64,000 bases of DNA from Falsiroseomonas tokyonensis (GTDB lineage Bacteria; Pseudomonadota; Alphaproteobacteria; Acetobacterales; Acetobacteraceae): assembly GCF_019024325.1 (NCBI RefSeq), contig NZ_JAFNJS010000004.1, forward strand, positions 186,001 through 250,000, in the 5' to 3' direction. Position 1 is the first letter of the stretch, and each line of letters begins with the position of its first letter. Under the pieces are notes generated by a model. That model worked only from the letters and a program-made list of their open reading frames with translations. It did not search any database and was not told where the DNA came from. Below, in pieces: positions 27,856-36,963 of this stretch. The translations under genes were made by a program, and so were the position numbers.

Positions 27856-28347
27856 TCAGGGGCGTGCCGCCCAGCCCTCCAGCACGCCCACCGCCTCCGC
27901 CACCAAAGCGCGGCGGGCCTTCATCCGGTGCGTGCCGATGGGGGCGGAGGTCTCCAGCCGCAGGGCGGTGGCATCGACGCGCACGCGCCGGTCCGGCCCG
28001 ACGCCCCCCAGCACCCGGGCGCTGTCGGCCATGGCGGCGGCATAGACCACGGCGTCTACCTTCGCGATCTGCATCGCGGCGACGCAGAGCGCGCAGGGCT
28101 CGCAGCTGGTGAAGACGGTGCAGCCCGAAAGGTCCAGCGTGCCGAGGCGGTTGCAGGCGTCGCGCATCGCCTCCGTCTCCCCATGCGAGGTGGGGTCGAG
28201 CTTGCCGATCGCCTGGTTGAACCCCTCCCCCACCACCTGCCCGTCCTTCACCACCACGGCGCCGAAGGGCTGCGCGCCCGGCGTGGCCGCGGCCTGCGCA
28301 GACAGGGCGATGGCGCGGCGCATGAAGGTCTCGTCGGTCTCGTTCAT
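27856..28347 (-). CDS. Nucleoside/guanine deaminase-family enzyme
   Basis: A 163-residue zinc-dependent deaminase of the cytidine-deaminase superfamily (TadA/GuaD branch). The zinc site reads SHGETEAMRDAC and SCEPCALCVAAM (PCxxC). The first motif is HGE instead of the usual HAE, a mild variation that keeps the His ligand and catalytic Glu. FGAVVVKDGQVVGEGFNQ is the substrate-loop strand. Likely cytoplasmic; the base specificity cannot be read. It precedes tetR and map on the same strand. Confidence 0.85.
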   Translation of the reverse strand: MNETDETFMRRAIALSAQAAATPGAQPFGAVVVKDGQVVGEGFNQAIGKLDPTSHGETEAMRDACNRLGTLDLSGCTVFTSCEPCALCVAAMQIAKVDAVVYAAAMADSARVLGGVGPDRRVRVDATALRLETSAPIGTHRMKARRALVAEAVGVLEGWAARP

Positions 28348-28415
28348 GGGGGCTCTCCTTCGCGTGCAGCTTGAAGCCCCTACGCCTGGCGGGAAAGGCC
28401 CGCTAAGAAGCCCTC

Positions 28416-30290
28416 ATGACCGTTCTCATCATCCGCGACCTGACCATCCGCTTCGGCGGGCGGGAGCTGCTCAGCGGCGCCGAGCTGACGCTCGACACCG
28501 GCCACAAGCTCGGCCTGGTGGGGCGCAATGGCGCGGGCAAGTCCACCCTTCTGAAGGCCATCACCAGGGAGCTGATCCCCGACGGTGGCGAGATCAAGCT
28601 GGCCGCCCGCGCCCGCATGGGCGTGGTGGCGCAGGAGGCGCCGGGCGGCCCCGGATCGCTGCTGGAGGCGGTGCTGGAGGCCGATACCGAGCGGTCCGAG
28701 CTGCTGGCGGCGCTGGAACGCGACGAGGAGGCGCATCGGGCGGCGGAAATCCATGAACGCCTGATGGCGATCCAGGCCGATGCCGCGCCGGCCCGCGCGG
28801 CGACGGTGCTGGCCGGCCTCGGCTTCGATGCGGAGGCGCAGGCGCGGCCGCTGGATTCCTTCTCCGGCGGCTGGCGCATGCGCGTGGCGCTGGCCCGCGC
28901 GCTGTTCCTGGAGCCGGACCTGCTGCTGCTGGACGAGCCGACCAACCACCTGGACCTGGAAGCGACGCTCTGGCTGGAGGGCTGGCTGAACCGCTTCGCC
29001 GGCGCCGCCATCATCGTCAGCCATGATCGCGGGCTGCTGGACCGGGCCGTGGACGGCATCGCGCATCTCGATCGCGGCAAGATCCTCTACTACCCCGGCA
29101 ATTACGAACGCTTCGTCCGCATCCGCACGGAACGCGCGGCGCAGCAGGAGGCGCAGCGCGGCAAGATCGCCGCCCAGCGCGCCCATATGCAGGCCTTCGT
29201 CGATCGCTTCCGCGCCAAGGCCAGCAAGGCCAAGCAGGCGCAGTCGCGCATCAAGGCGCTGGAAAAGCTGCCGGTGATCGATGCGGTGGTGGAGGATGCC
29301 AGCACCACCTTCGCCTTCCCGGAGCCGGAGGAGCTGGCGCCGCCCGTGCTGGCGCTGGAGCATGTCGATGTCGGCTATGGCGGCCCGCCGATCCTGAAGG
29401 GGCTCGACCTGCGGATCGACCAGGAAGACCGCATCGCCCTTCTGGGCGCGAACGGCAACGGCAAGTCGACACTCGCCAAACTGCTGGCCGGCCGCCTGGG
29501 CCCGTCCCGCGGCACGGTGAAGCGGGCGCCGCGGCTGCGCGTCGGCTTCTTCGCCCAGCACCAGTCGGAGGATCTGGACGCGACGGGCACGCCGCTGTCC
29601 CACATGCAGGCGGCGCTGCCCCATGCCACGGTCAGCCAGTGCCGCAGCCAGCTGGCCCGCTTCGGCCTGACGGTGGAGCGGGCGGAGACGCAGATCGCGA
29701 ACTGCTCGGGCGGCGAGAAGGCCCGTCTTCTTCTTGCGCTGTGCACGCGCGATGCGCCGCAGCTGCTGATCCTGGACGAGCCGACGAACCACCTCGACAT
29801 CGATGCGCGGGAGGCGCTGGTGCGGGCCCTGGCGGACTACCAGGGCGCCGTGCTGCTGATCACCCACGACCCGCATCTGGTGGAGCTGGTGGCGGACCGG
29901 CTCTGGCTGGTCGCCGACGGCCAGGTGAAGTCCTTCGACGGCGACATGGACGAATACCGCGCCTTGCTGGCCGAGCGCGCCCGCGGCGGCGCCCGCCCGG
30001 CGGAGGCAGAGGCCGGCGGCAAGGGGTCGCTGGAGCGGAAGAAGTCGGCCAGCGCCCGCGCCGCCCTGGCGCCGATGCGCACCCGGCTGAAGGAGATCGA
30101 GCGCGAGATGGAAAAGCTGGCCCTGGAGGCCAGGCTGATCGAGAAGCGCCTGGCCGACCCCGCGACCTATGCCAAGCGCAAGCCCGAGGACATCACCTGG
30201 GCCAATACGCGCCGCATCGTCATCGCCCGCCAGACGGCGGCGCTGGAGGAGGAATGGCTGACCCTGTCCGAGCAGGTTGAGGCGGCCTGA
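28416..30290 (+). CDS. ABC-F family ATPase (Uup/YheS-like)
   Basis: A 624-residue soluble protein with two ABC domains and no membrane segments. First domain: Walker A GRNGAGKSTLL, signature SFSGGWRMRVALA, Walker B LLLLDEPTNHLDLEA. The charged linker follows (about 235-300). Second domain: Walker A GANGNGKSTLA, signature NCSGGEKARLLLA, Walker B LILDEPTNHLDID. The C-terminal 100 residues form a charged coiled coil containing EREMEKLALEARLIEKRL. ABC-F proteins act on the ribosome; which subgroup this belongs to needs a tree. Confidence 0.92.
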   Translation: MTVLIIRDLTIRFGGRELLSGAELTLDTGHKLGLVGRNGAGKSTLLKAITRELIPDGGEIKLAARARMGVVAQEAPGGPGSLLEAVLEADTERSELLAALERDEEAHRAAEIHERLMAIQADAAPARAATVLAGLGFDAEAQARPLDSFSGGWRMRVALARALFLEPDLLLLDEPTNHLDLEATLWLEGWLNRFAGAAIIVSHDRGLLDRAVDGIAHLDRGKILYYPGNYERFVRIRTERAAQQEAQRGKIAAQRAHMQAFVDRFRAKASKAKQAQSRIKALEKLPVIDAVVEDASTTFAFPEPEELAPPVLALEHVDVGYGGPPILKGLDLRIDQEDRIALLGANGNGKSTLAKLLAGRLGPSRGTVKRAPRLRVGFFAQHQSEDLDATGTPLSHMQAALPHATVSQCRSQLARFGLTVERAETQIANCSGGEKARLLLALCTRDAPQLLILDEPTNHLDIDAREALVRALADYQGAVLLITHDPHLVELVADRLWLVADGQVKSFDGDMDEYRALLAERARGGARPAEAEAGGKGSLERKKSASARAALAPMRTRLKEIEREMEKLALEARLIEKRLADPATYAKRKPEDITWANTRRIVIARQTAALEEEWLTLSEQVEAA

Positions 30291-30534
30291 GGGGCGTCGC
30301 CTCCACCATCTCCTCCGCCAGGGTCCGGCGCAGGAAGGTGGGCCAGAGGGCGCGCGCCGTGCCGGGTTCGGCCGGCAGGGCCTCTCGGGCCGCATGTTCC
30401 AGGATTGGAAGCGTTTCCATGGCCAAGTCCTTCCCCGAGGCGTGGCGCAAGGCAGACTGCACCAGGGGGACGAGCGGATGCAACCGGAAGGCGAGCTGTT
30501 GTCGCGCTGGTGAAAATCCTCGCGCGGTGGTCAC
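30220..30534 (-). CDS. Possible small hypothetical protein antisense to the ABC-F 3' end
   Basis: A 104-residue frame on the strand opposite ABC-F, overlapping its last 71 bases. The middle (HPLVPLVQSALRHASGKD to RRTLAEEMVEA) has normal-looking composition and G/C-rich third positions, so it may be a real gene or a remnant; the last 25 residues are simple Pro/Arg sequence from the overlap. I recognise no family and see no strong ribosome binding site. The rest of the 318-base gap 30291-30608 holds only the short upstream region of the receptor gene. Confidence 0.3.
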   Translation of the reverse strand: MTTARGFSPARQQLAFRLHPLVPLVQSALRHASGKDLAMETLPILEHAAREALPAEPGTARALWPTFLRRTLAEEMVEATPLRPPQPARTGSAIPPPAPPSGGR

Positions 30535-30608
30535 GGCGCGCCTGCGGTCTTGACGCTGGCGGGGGCGGTTGCGACACGCGGTTCCGATAAGATCGACGGG
30601 AGAACGCC

Positions 30609-31583
30609 ATGATCCGCCGCCGCAGCCTTGCCGCCCTGCCGCTGATGGCGCTCGCCGCGCCCGCCCTGCACTCCCAGGCGCGGGCCCAGGGCGCCGGCCC
30701 CATCCGGCTGATCGTCCCCGCCCCGCCCGGCGGCCCCACGGATATCCTGGCGCGCGTCACCGGCGAAAAGGCGGCCGCGGCGCTCGGCCAGCCGGTGGTG
30801 GTGGACAATCGCGCCGGCGCCGGCGGCGTGATCGGGGCGGAGGCCGCGAGCCGCGCCCCGCCGGATGGGCTGACGCTGATCCTCGGCCACAACCAGACCC
30901 ATGCCTCGAACCAGGCGATGATGGCGCGCCTGCCCTACCACGTGGTGGACAGCTTCACCCCGGTCGCCAAGCTGGCGACGGTGCATCACGCGACCGTGGT
31001 GCCGGCCAATTCCCGTGCCCGCACCATGGCGGAGCTGATGGAGATGGGGCGCAATGGCGGGCAGCTGAGCTACGCCTCCTCCCAGGCCGGATCGGCCAGC
31101 CATGTGATCTCGGAGACGCTGGTCCGGCGCGCCGGGATGACTGCGACGCATGTCCCCTATCGCGGCGCGGCGCCGGCGGCCACCGACACCATGGCGGGGG
31201 TGGTGGATTTCTACACCTCCACCTTCCCCACCGTGGCCGGACTGGTGCGGGAGGGGCGGCTGCGCGCGCTGCAGATCGGCGCCCCGGCGCGGCTGGCGGA
31301 TTTCCCGGATGTGCCGACCGCGGCCGAGGCCGGCGTGCCCTACATGGCGGTGGACGCCTGGTTCGGCCTGTTCGCCCCGGCCGGCCTGCCGGCGGCGGCG
31401 GCGGAGCGCCTGGCCCAGGCCTTCCTGGGCGCGCTGCAGGATGCGGAGGCGCAGCGCCGCCTGGCCGCCGCCGCCTTCACGCTGGATCCGCAGGGCCCCG
31501 CCGCCTTCGCCGCCTTCCAGCGGGCGGAGGTCGCGCGCTGGGCGGAGATGATCGACCTGACCGGCGTGAAGCTGGAAGGCTGA
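30609..31583 (+). CDS. Bug/TctC-family periplasmic substrate-binding receptor
   Basis: A 324-residue extracytoplasmic receptor with signal peptide MIRRRSLAALPLMALAAPAL. Family blocks: IRLIVPAPPGGPTDILAR, VVVDNRAGAGGVIGAEAA, and THVPYRGAAPAATDTMAG. Such receptors feed tripartite tricarboxylate (TctAB) transporters or serve two-component sensing. No tctAB genes are nearby, so it is an orphan. It lies seven bases before the ArsO-like gene, which may be transcribed with it. Confidence 0.92.
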   Translation: MIRRRSLAALPLMALAAPALHSQARAQGAGPIRLIVPAPPGGPTDILARVTGEKAAAALGQPVVVDNRAGAGGVIGAEAASRAPPDGLTLILGHNQTHASNQAMMARLPYHVVDSFTPVAKLATVHHATVVPANSRARTMAELMEMGRNGGQLSYASSQAGSASHVISETLVRRAGMTATHVPYRGAAPAATDTMAGVVDFYTSTFPTVAGLVREGRLRALQIGAPARLADFPDVPTAAEAGVPYMAVDAWFGLFAPAGLPAAAAERLAQAFLGALQDAEAQRRLAAAAFTLDPQGPAAFAAFQRAEVARWAEMIDLTGVKLEG

Positions 31584-31589
31584 GCCGCG

Positions 31590-32639
31590 GTGCGGCTGGA
31601 CGTCGCCATCATCGGCGGCGGCCAGGCTGGGCTGGCGGCCGGCTATTTCCTGCGCCGCACCGCCCTCAGCTTCGCCATCCTGGACGATGGCGCGGCGCCG
31701 GGCGGGGCCTGGGCGCATGGCTGGGATTCGCTGACGCTGTTCTCCCCGGCCGCGCAATCCTCGCTGCCCGGCTGGGCCATGCCGCCGCCGCCGGGCGGGG
31801 GCTACCCCACACGGGACCAGGTGCTGGCCTACCTGGCCGCCTATGAGGCGCGCTACACCCTGCCGGTGCGCCGGCCGGTCCGCGTCACGGCCGTGCAGCG
31901 GGGGGCGGAGGGGCTGTGGCTGGAGGGCGCGGGCCTGTTCGCCCGCGCCGTGATCAGCGCCACCGGCACCTGGCGCCAGCCTTTCATCCCCGCGATTCCC
32001 GGCCGCGCCCTGTTCCGCGGCCTGCAACTTCATTCCGCCCAGTATCGCCGGCCGGAAGCGCTGGCGGGCCGGCGCGTGCTGGTGGTGGGGGGCGGCAATT
32101 CGGGCGCGCAGATCCTGGCGGAGTTGTCCCGCCATGCCGCCGTCACCTGGGTGACGGAGCGCCCGCCGGTCTTCCTGCCCGACGATATCGATGGCGCCGT
32201 GCTGTTCGAACGCGCCACGGCCCGCTGGCAGGCGCAGCGGGAGGGGCGGGCGCCGCCGGAGGCGCTGGGCGGCCTCGGCAGCATCGTCGCCGTGCCGGCG
32301 GTGCGAGAGGCGCGGGCCCGCGGCGTCTATGCCCGCCACCTGCCGCCCTTCGCGCGGCTGGAGGAGGATGCGGCCATCTGGGCGGATGGCACGCGCATCC
32401 CGGCCGATGCGATCCTGTGGTGCACGGGCTTCCGCCCGGCGCTGGCGCATCTGGCGCCGCTCGGCCTGTTCGACGCGGCGGGCCATGTGGCGGTGGCGGA
32501 GGACGGGCAGGCGCTGGCGGAGAAGCGGCTGTTCCTGCTGGGCTATGGCGACTGGACGGGCATGGCCTCCGCCACCCTGGCCGGGGTGACGCGGGCGGCG
32601 CGGAGCGCGGTGCAGGGGGTGGCGCGGCTGCTGGGCTGA
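31590..32639 (+). CDS. ArsO-like flavin-dependent monooxygenase
   Basis: A 349-residue FAD/NAD(P)H flavoprotein. The N-terminal FAD Rossmann motif is IIGGGQAGLAAGY, the NAD(P) Rossmann motif is VLVVGGGNSGAQI near residue 165, and ILWCTGFRPALAHL closes the FAD site. Proteins of this type are often encoded in ars operons and called ArsO; the reaction is not settled. GTG start at 31590, seven bases after the receptor stop. It lies 60 bases before arsR-arsC, which supports an arsenic role. Name by context and similarity. Confidence 0.8.
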   Translation: MRLDVAIIGGGQAGLAAGYFLRRTALSFAILDDGAAPGGAWAHGWDSLTLFSPAAQSSLPGWAMPPPPGGGYPTRDQVLAYLAAYEARYTLPVRRPVRVTAVQRGAEGLWLEGAGLFARAVISATGTWRQPFIPAIPGRALFRGLQLHSAQYRRPEALAGRRVLVVGGGNSGAQILAELSRHAAVTWVTERPPVFLPDDIDGAVLFERATARWQAQREGRAPPEALGGLGSIVAVPAVREARARGVYARHLPPFARLEEDAAIWADGTRIPADAILWCTGFRPALAHLAPLGLFDAAGHVAVAEDGQALAEKRLFLLGYGDWTGMASATLAGVTRAARSAVQGVARLLG

Positions 32640-32675
32640 CCCGCTGGTTTCATCGAAGCGTCACGCCGCGCTCGC

Positions 32676-32699
32676 CGATATTTCGATAATACCGGAAGC
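32676..32699 (+). promoter_or_regulatory. Probable promoter/ArsR operator before arsR-arsC
   Basis: An AT-rich patch GCCGATATTTCGATAATACC in otherwise GC-rich DNA. GATAAT (32685-32690) resembles a -10 box and ends nine bases before the ATG, so the transcript may be almost leaderless. The direct repeat CGATA-TTT-CGATA suits repressor binding. No clear -35 box is seen. Inference only. Confidence 0.35.
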
Positions 32700-33551
32700 A
32701 TGGATAGCGAACAGGCGGCCGCCGGCTTCACCGCCCTCGGCCAAGGCACCAGGCTGGAGCTGATGCGCGCGCTGCTGGCGGCCGGGCCTTCGGGCCTGCC
32801 GGCTGGCGAGATCGGCACGCGGCTCGGCGTGCCGGCCTCCACCCTGTCCTTCCACCTGCGGGCGCTGGAACAGGCGGGGCTGGTGGCGGCGACGCGGCAG
32901 GGCCGCAGCCTGGTCTATGCCGCGCAGGTCGCCCGGCTGCGCGGGCTGGTCGCCTTCCTGGCGGAGGCCTGCTGCGGCGGGCAGCCGGCGCTCTGCGGCG
33001 ACCTGCACCGATTGTTCGAGACGGAGACCCCTTCGATGGACGCGCCACGTTTCAACGTGCTGTTCCTCTGCACGCGCAATTCCGCCCGCTCGATCATGGC
33101 GGAGGCGATCCTGAACCGGATCGGGGAGGGCCGCTTCCGCGCCTTCTCCGCCGGCTCCGAGCCTTCGCCGGAAGGTCCGCTGCCGGAGGTGCTGAGCCAG
33201 CTCAAGGCGCTCGGCCATGATGTCTCCGCGCTGCGGTCGAAGTCCTGGGACGACTTCACCGGGCCGGGCGCGCCGCGCATGGATTTCGTCATCGCGCTGT
33301 GCGACACGCTGGCCGGCCAAGCCTGCCCGGATTTCGGCGACACGGCGCTGACCGCCGCCTGGCCGCTGCCGGATCCGGCGAAATTCGCCGGCAGCGCGGC
33401 GGAACGCGCGACGCTGCTGAACGAGCTTTATGCCGCCCTGCAACGCCGCCTCGGCATCTTCACCAGCCTGCGCTTCACCACGCTGAGCCGCATGGCGCTG
33501 CAGGCGCGGCTGGATGAGCTGGCGACCTCACAGGGCTTTGCGCGCGCATGA
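32700..33551 (+). CDS. arsRC: Fused ArsR repressor and thioredoxin-type ArsC arsenate reductase
   Basis: A 283-residue fusion. Residues 1-105 form an ArsR winged helix ([20 protein letters not shown]). The Cys cluster C91-C92-x6-C99 at the end of this domain resembles the As(III) site of the Acidithiobacillus ArsR. Residues 117-283 form a low-molecular-weight phosphatase-like arsenate reductase: P-loop LCTRNSARS (C124, R130), DP loop in WPLPDPAKF, and a second Cys pair in [11 protein letters not shown]. It would repress the operon until arsenite binds and reduce arsenate. Its stop overlaps the GAPDH start (ATGA). Confidence 0.9.
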   Translation: MDSEQAAAGFTALGQGTRLELMRALLAAGPSGLPAGEIGTRLGVPASTLSFHLRALEQAGLVAATRQGRSLVYAAQVARLRGLVAFLAEACCGGQPALCGDLHRLFETETPSMDAPRFNVLFLCTRNSARSIMAEAILNRIGEGRFRAFSAGSEPSPEGPLPEVLSQLKALGHDVSALRSKSWDDFTGPGAPRMDFVIALCDTLAGQACPDFGDTALTAAWPLPDPAKFAGSAAERATLLNELYAALQRRLGIFTSLRFTTLSRMALQARLDELATSQGFARA

Positions 33552-34591
33552 GGGTCGGCATCAGCGGCATGGGCCGCATCGGGCGGCTGGCGCTGCGCGC
33601 AGCCTTCGGGGCGGCGGACCGCCAGGCGGAGGATCCGCGCGCCGGCAACCGGCTGGACGTGGTGCATCTGAACGAGATCAAGGGCGGCACCGCCGCCTGC
33701 GCGCATCTGCTGGAATTCGACACGGTGCAGGGCCGCTGGCGCGGCGGCATCGCGGCGGAGGGCGATGGCGCGATCCGTATCGGCGACCGGCGCCTGGGCT
33801 TTTCCGAACATGCAAGGCCTGGTGAGATCCCGTGGGGCGATCTCGGCGTGGATGTGGTGCTGGAATGCACCGGCAAATTCCTGACGCCGGAGGTGCTGCA
33901 GGGCCATCTGGCGCGCGGCGCGAAGCGGGTGATCGTCGCCGCGCCGGTGAAGTTCGACAGCGTGCTGAACGTGGTGGTCGGCGTGAACGAGCATCTCTAC
34001 GATCCGGCACGCCACCCGATCGTCACCGCGGCCTCCTGCACCACCAATTGCCTCGCCCCGGTGGTGAAGGTGGTGCATGAGGCGATCGGCATCCGGCACG
34101 GCCAGATCACCACCATCCACGACCCGACCAACACCAATGTCGTGGTCGATGCGCCGCACAAGGATCTGCGCCGCGCGCGGTCCGCCATGCTGTCGCTGCA
34201 GCCGACGACGACGGGCAGCGCCACCGCCATCGCGCTGATTTACCCTGAGCTGAAGGGCAAGCTGAACGGCCATGCGGTGCGCGCGCCGGTGCTGAATGCC
34301 TCCCTGACCGATTGCGTGTTCGAGATGCGGCGGGAGACGAGCGCGGAGGAGGTGAACGCGCTGTTCCGCGACGCCGCCGCCGGGCCGCTCGCCGGCATCC
34401 TGGGCTATGAGGCACGGCCGCTGGTCTCGGCCGATTATGCGCGGGATACGCGCAGCGCCGTCATCGATGCGCCGAGCACACTGGTGACGGATGGCACGCT
34501 GCTGAAGGTCTATGCCTGGTACGACAATGAGATGGGCTATGCCTGCCGCATGGTGGACCTGGCCTGCCACATGGCACGGGTGGGGCTGTGA
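33548..34591 (+). CDS. ArsJ-associated glyceraldehyde-3-phosphate dehydrogenase
   Basis: A 347-residue GAPDH. The NAD-binding start is [17 protein letters not shown], and the catalytic Cys is in [15 protein letters not shown]. Substrate residues appear in the [11 protein letters not shown] segment and the C-terminal [15 protein letters not shown]. In ars operons this enzyme uses arsenate in place of phosphate to form 1-arseno-3-phosphoglycerate, the substrate exported by ArsJ. Four-base overlaps on both sides (ATGA and GTGA) couple it to arsR-arsC and arsJ. A housekeeping GAPDH is expected elsewhere. Confidence 0.93.
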   Translation: MRVGISGMGRIGRLALRAAFGAADRQAEDPRAGNRLDVVHLNEIKGGTAACAHLLEFDTVQGRWRGGIAAEGDGAIRIGDRRLGFSEHARPGEIPWGDLGVDVVLECTGKFLTPEVLQGHLARGAKRVIVAAPVKFDSVLNVVVGVNEHLYDPARHPIVTAASCTTNCLAPVVKVVHEAIGIRHGQITTIHDPTNTNVVVDAPHKDLRRARSAMLSLQPTTTGSATAIALIYPELKGKLNGHAVRAPVLNASLTDCVFEMRRETSAEEVNALFRDAAAGPLAGILGYEARPLVSADYARDTRSAVIDAPSTLVTDGTLLKVYAWYDNEMGYACRMVDLACHMARVGL

Positions 34592-35823
34592 GCAGCGCGG
34601 TCGCCGGCAGCGGCTCGGGCACGCGCAACTACGCCATCGTCACCGCCGCCTATTGGGGCTTCACGCTGACCGATGGCGCGCTGCGGATGCTGGTGCTGCT
34701 GCATTTCTTCCGCCTGGGCTATTCGCCCTTCACGCTGGCCTTCCTGTTCCTGCTGTATGAGGCGGCGGGGATCGGCGCGAACCTGGCGGGCGGATGGCTG
34801 GCGGTGCGCTTCGGCATCGCGCGGATGCTGGCGGTGGGGCTGGCCACGCAGATCGCGGGCTTCCTGATGCTGTCGGCCCTGTCGCCGGATTGGGCGGCGG
34901 CGACCTCCGTCGCCTGGGTGGTGTTGGCGCAGGGTGTGTGTGGCGTCGCGAAGGACGTGACGAAGACGGCCAGCAAATCGGCCATCAAGATGACGGCGGG
35001 CGCGGCTTCCGGCCGGCTGTTCCGCTGGGTGGCGTTCTTCACCGGCAGCAAGAACGCGATGAAGGGCTTCGGCTTCTTCCTGGGCGGCGTGCTGCTGGAA
35101 GTGGCCGGCTTCCGCGGCGCGCTGTGGCTGATGGCGGCGGGGCTCGGGGTGGTGCTGGCCGCCGTGCTGCTGTCCCTGCCGCCGCTGATGGGGCGCGCCA
35201 AGCCCTCGCGCAATGCGCGGGAATTCCTCGGCAAGAGCCGCGGCGTGAACCTGCTGGCGGCGGCGCGGGTCTTCCTGTTCGGCGCGCGGGATGTGTGGTT
35301 CGTCGTCGGGCTGCCGGTGTTCCTCTATGCGGCGGGGTGGAGCTTCGCCATGGTCGGCGGCTTCCTGGCGCTGTGGACCATCGGCTACGGGCTGGTGCAG
35401 GCGGCAGCGCCCGGGCTGGTGCGGCGCAGCCCGGATGGGCTTTCGGCGGAGGTGCCGGCGGCGCGGCTGTGGTCCCTGCTACTGGCGCTGCTGCCCATCG
35501 GCCTGGCCGTCGCGCTGGCGGCCGATGTGCCGCGGCCGGACCTGGTGGTGGTGGCGGGGCTGGCGCTGTTCGGCTTCGTCTTCGCGGTGAATTCCTCGGT
35601 CCATTCCTACCTGGTGCTGGCCTATGCGGGGTCGGAGAAGGCGGCGGAGGATGTGGGCTTCTACTATGCCGCCAATGCCGCCGGGCGCTTCGGCGGCACG
35701 CTGCTGTCCGGCCTGCTCTATGGGCTGGGCGGAATCACGGCCTGCCTGGCCGGCTCGGCCCTGATGCTGCTGGCCTGCTGGGCGCTGACCACGGCGCTGC
35801 CGGTGGCGCGGGAGGCGCGCTGA
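34588..35823 (+). CDS. arsJ: ArsJ organoarsenical efflux transporter (MFS)
   Basis: A 411-residue major-facilitator permease with about 12 hydrophobic segments. The characteristic central stretch is [21 protein letters not shown], followed by [18 protein letters not shown]. ArsJ exports 1-arseno-3-phosphoglycerate, which then breaks down outside the cell. GTG start at 34588 overlaps the GAPDH stop. The stop codon at 35821 is also the exact left boundary of the MITE-like element. Confidence 0.93.
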   Translation: MSSAVAGSGSGTRNYAIVTAAYWGFTLTDGALRMLVLLHFFRLGYSPFTLAFLFLLYEAAGIGANLAGGWLAVRFGIARMLAVGLATQIAGFLMLSALSPDWAAATSVAWVVLAQGVCGVAKDVTKTASKSAIKMTAGAASGRLFRWVAFFTGSKNAMKGFGFFLGGVLLEVAGFRGALWLMAAGLGVVLAAVLLSLPPLMGRAKPSRNAREFLGKSRGVNLLAAARVFLFGARDVWFVVGLPVFLYAAGWSFAMVGGFLALWTIGYGLVQAAAPGLVRRSPDGLSAEVPAARLWSLLLALLPIGLAVALAADVPRPDLVVVAGLALFGFVFAVNSSVHSYLVLAYAGSEKAAEDVGFYYAANAAGRFGGTLLSGLLYGLGGITACLAGSALMLLACWALTTALPVAREAR

Positions 35824-35985
35824 GAGACCGTTTGAGAATGCTCCCGGCTGAGGGACCGCAGGCGATTTTTCGTCCCTGCAAGGGGGGCGGTGCGGTCGAT
35901 GCTGGTTGCATCGGCAAGCCGCCCAACGCGGCAGGGGCGGAAAAGCGCCGCGGAACCGACCCGTCCGGCATTCTCAAACGGTCTC
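35824..35985. mobile_element. MITE-like element, copy 1
   Basis: A 162-bp non-coding element with 18-bp perfect terminal inverted repeats GAGACCGTTTGAGAATGC. The interior is also imperfectly self-complementary (ATTTTTCGTCCCTGC near the left, GCAGGGGCGGAAAA near the right), so the whole element can fold into one long hairpin with a GATGC-TGGTT-GCATC stem-loop near its middle. TGA flanks it on both sides; the left one is the arsJ stop. A second copy is at 63364-63524. No transposase is encoded. Confidence 0.75.
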
Positions 35986-35995
35986 TGAGGCCGCC

Positions 35996-36814
35996 CTACC
36001 CGCCCAGGCGCCGCAGGAAGGCGCCATGGACGAAGCCATCGGGCACCGCATCCCCCTGCAGGTCCACCAGGCGCCAATCCCCCTCCTCCCGCAGCACGCG
36101 CAGGCGCGATCCGGGGGCCAGCTTGCCGAGCACCGCGAAGCCCGTGCCCGGGCCGCCGCGCAGGTTCAGATTGTCCCGCGCAGAGACCTCGAACTGCCCA
36201 AGATCATTCTCCGCCAGCGTGCCGGACCCGGCGGCGCCGCCCAGGTGCTGGAAGCGCGCCAGCGGGAAGGCCGGGCCGGGATCCTGCTTGCGGCGGGGGG
36301 CGATATCGTCATGGCCCACCACCTCCTGGATACTGGGATAGGCGGCGCGGATCGCTTCCGTCAGCGCCGCCACGGCCTTGAGCTGCGCTTCGGGATAGGC
36401 CTCCCAGCCCATGCTCGGGCCGCCATTCTTGTGCGCGGCGACCACCACCTCTCCCTCCGGCAGCGGCCGGGCCAGGCCGCTGCGGGTCCAGCCGCCAGCC
36501 TCGCGGCGGTCGAACCAGCCGAGATTGGCGATCTCGATGCCGATGGAACAGGTGTTCAGCCCGTCATGCCCCCTCCAATAGGAGGGGCCGGCGTGATAGG
36601 CGAGCCGGTCGCAGGGGACCGTCTGGATCACCGCGCCATCCCGATCGACGAAGAAATGCGCCGAAAGGCCGCGGTCGCGGATCGCGCGCACCGAATTCAG
36701 CGCAGAGCCGCCGGCGGTATAGTGCATGACCAGGAAGCGCGGGGTGATCGGGCCGCCACAATGCGGCGTCGCGTCGAAGGGCGCCTCCGCCAGGCGATGA
36801 TTCTCGATACGCAT
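35996..36814 (-). CDS. N-acetylmuramoyl-L-alanine amidase with SH3-like domain
   Basis: A 272-residue Amidase_2 (T7-lysozyme/AmpD-like) enzyme. Zinc ligands are His in LVMHYTAGGS and His/Asp in EVVGHDDIAPRRKQDPGPAF; AYHAGPSYWRGHDGLNTCSIGIE is the substrate wall. Residues about 205-272 form a bacterial SH3 domain (VSARDNLNLRGGPGTGF). No signal peptide is visible, so an AmpD-like cytoplasmic muropeptide role is possible, although the SH3 domain suggests wall binding. The stop lies ten bases from the MITE end. Confidence 0.9.
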   Translation of the reverse strand: MRIENHRLAEAPFDATPHCGGPITPRFLVMHYTAGGSALNSVRAIRDRGLSAHFFVDRDGAVIQTVPCDRLAYHAGPSYWRGHDGLNTCSIGIEIANLGWFDRREAGGWTRSGLARPLPEGEVVVAAHKNGGPSMGWEAYPEAQLKAVAALTEAIRAAYPSIQEVVGHDDIAPRRKQDPGPAFPLARFQHLGGAAGSGTLAENDLGQFEVSARDNLNLRGGPGTGFAVLGKLAPGSRLRVLREEGDWRLVDLQGDAVPDGFVHGAFLRRLGG

Positions 36815-36963
36815 GGACGAGGTTCCCTCCGATGCGGGCCGGGCCTGCGATTCACAGCCCCGGCACAGCGCCGGGCGGCCGATCGCGCGTTAGGAACATT
36901 ATCCATATTCGGTGCGAATTGCAACCAAAACGTGTGGTGGGTTAACGGCCGGGCCGGAGCGCC

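Noticed and set aside
30609-31583. Complete tripartite tricarboxylate transporter
   Set aside because: Only the receptor is present; neighbouring genes are an ABC-F ATPase and a flavoprotein, with no TctA or TctB.
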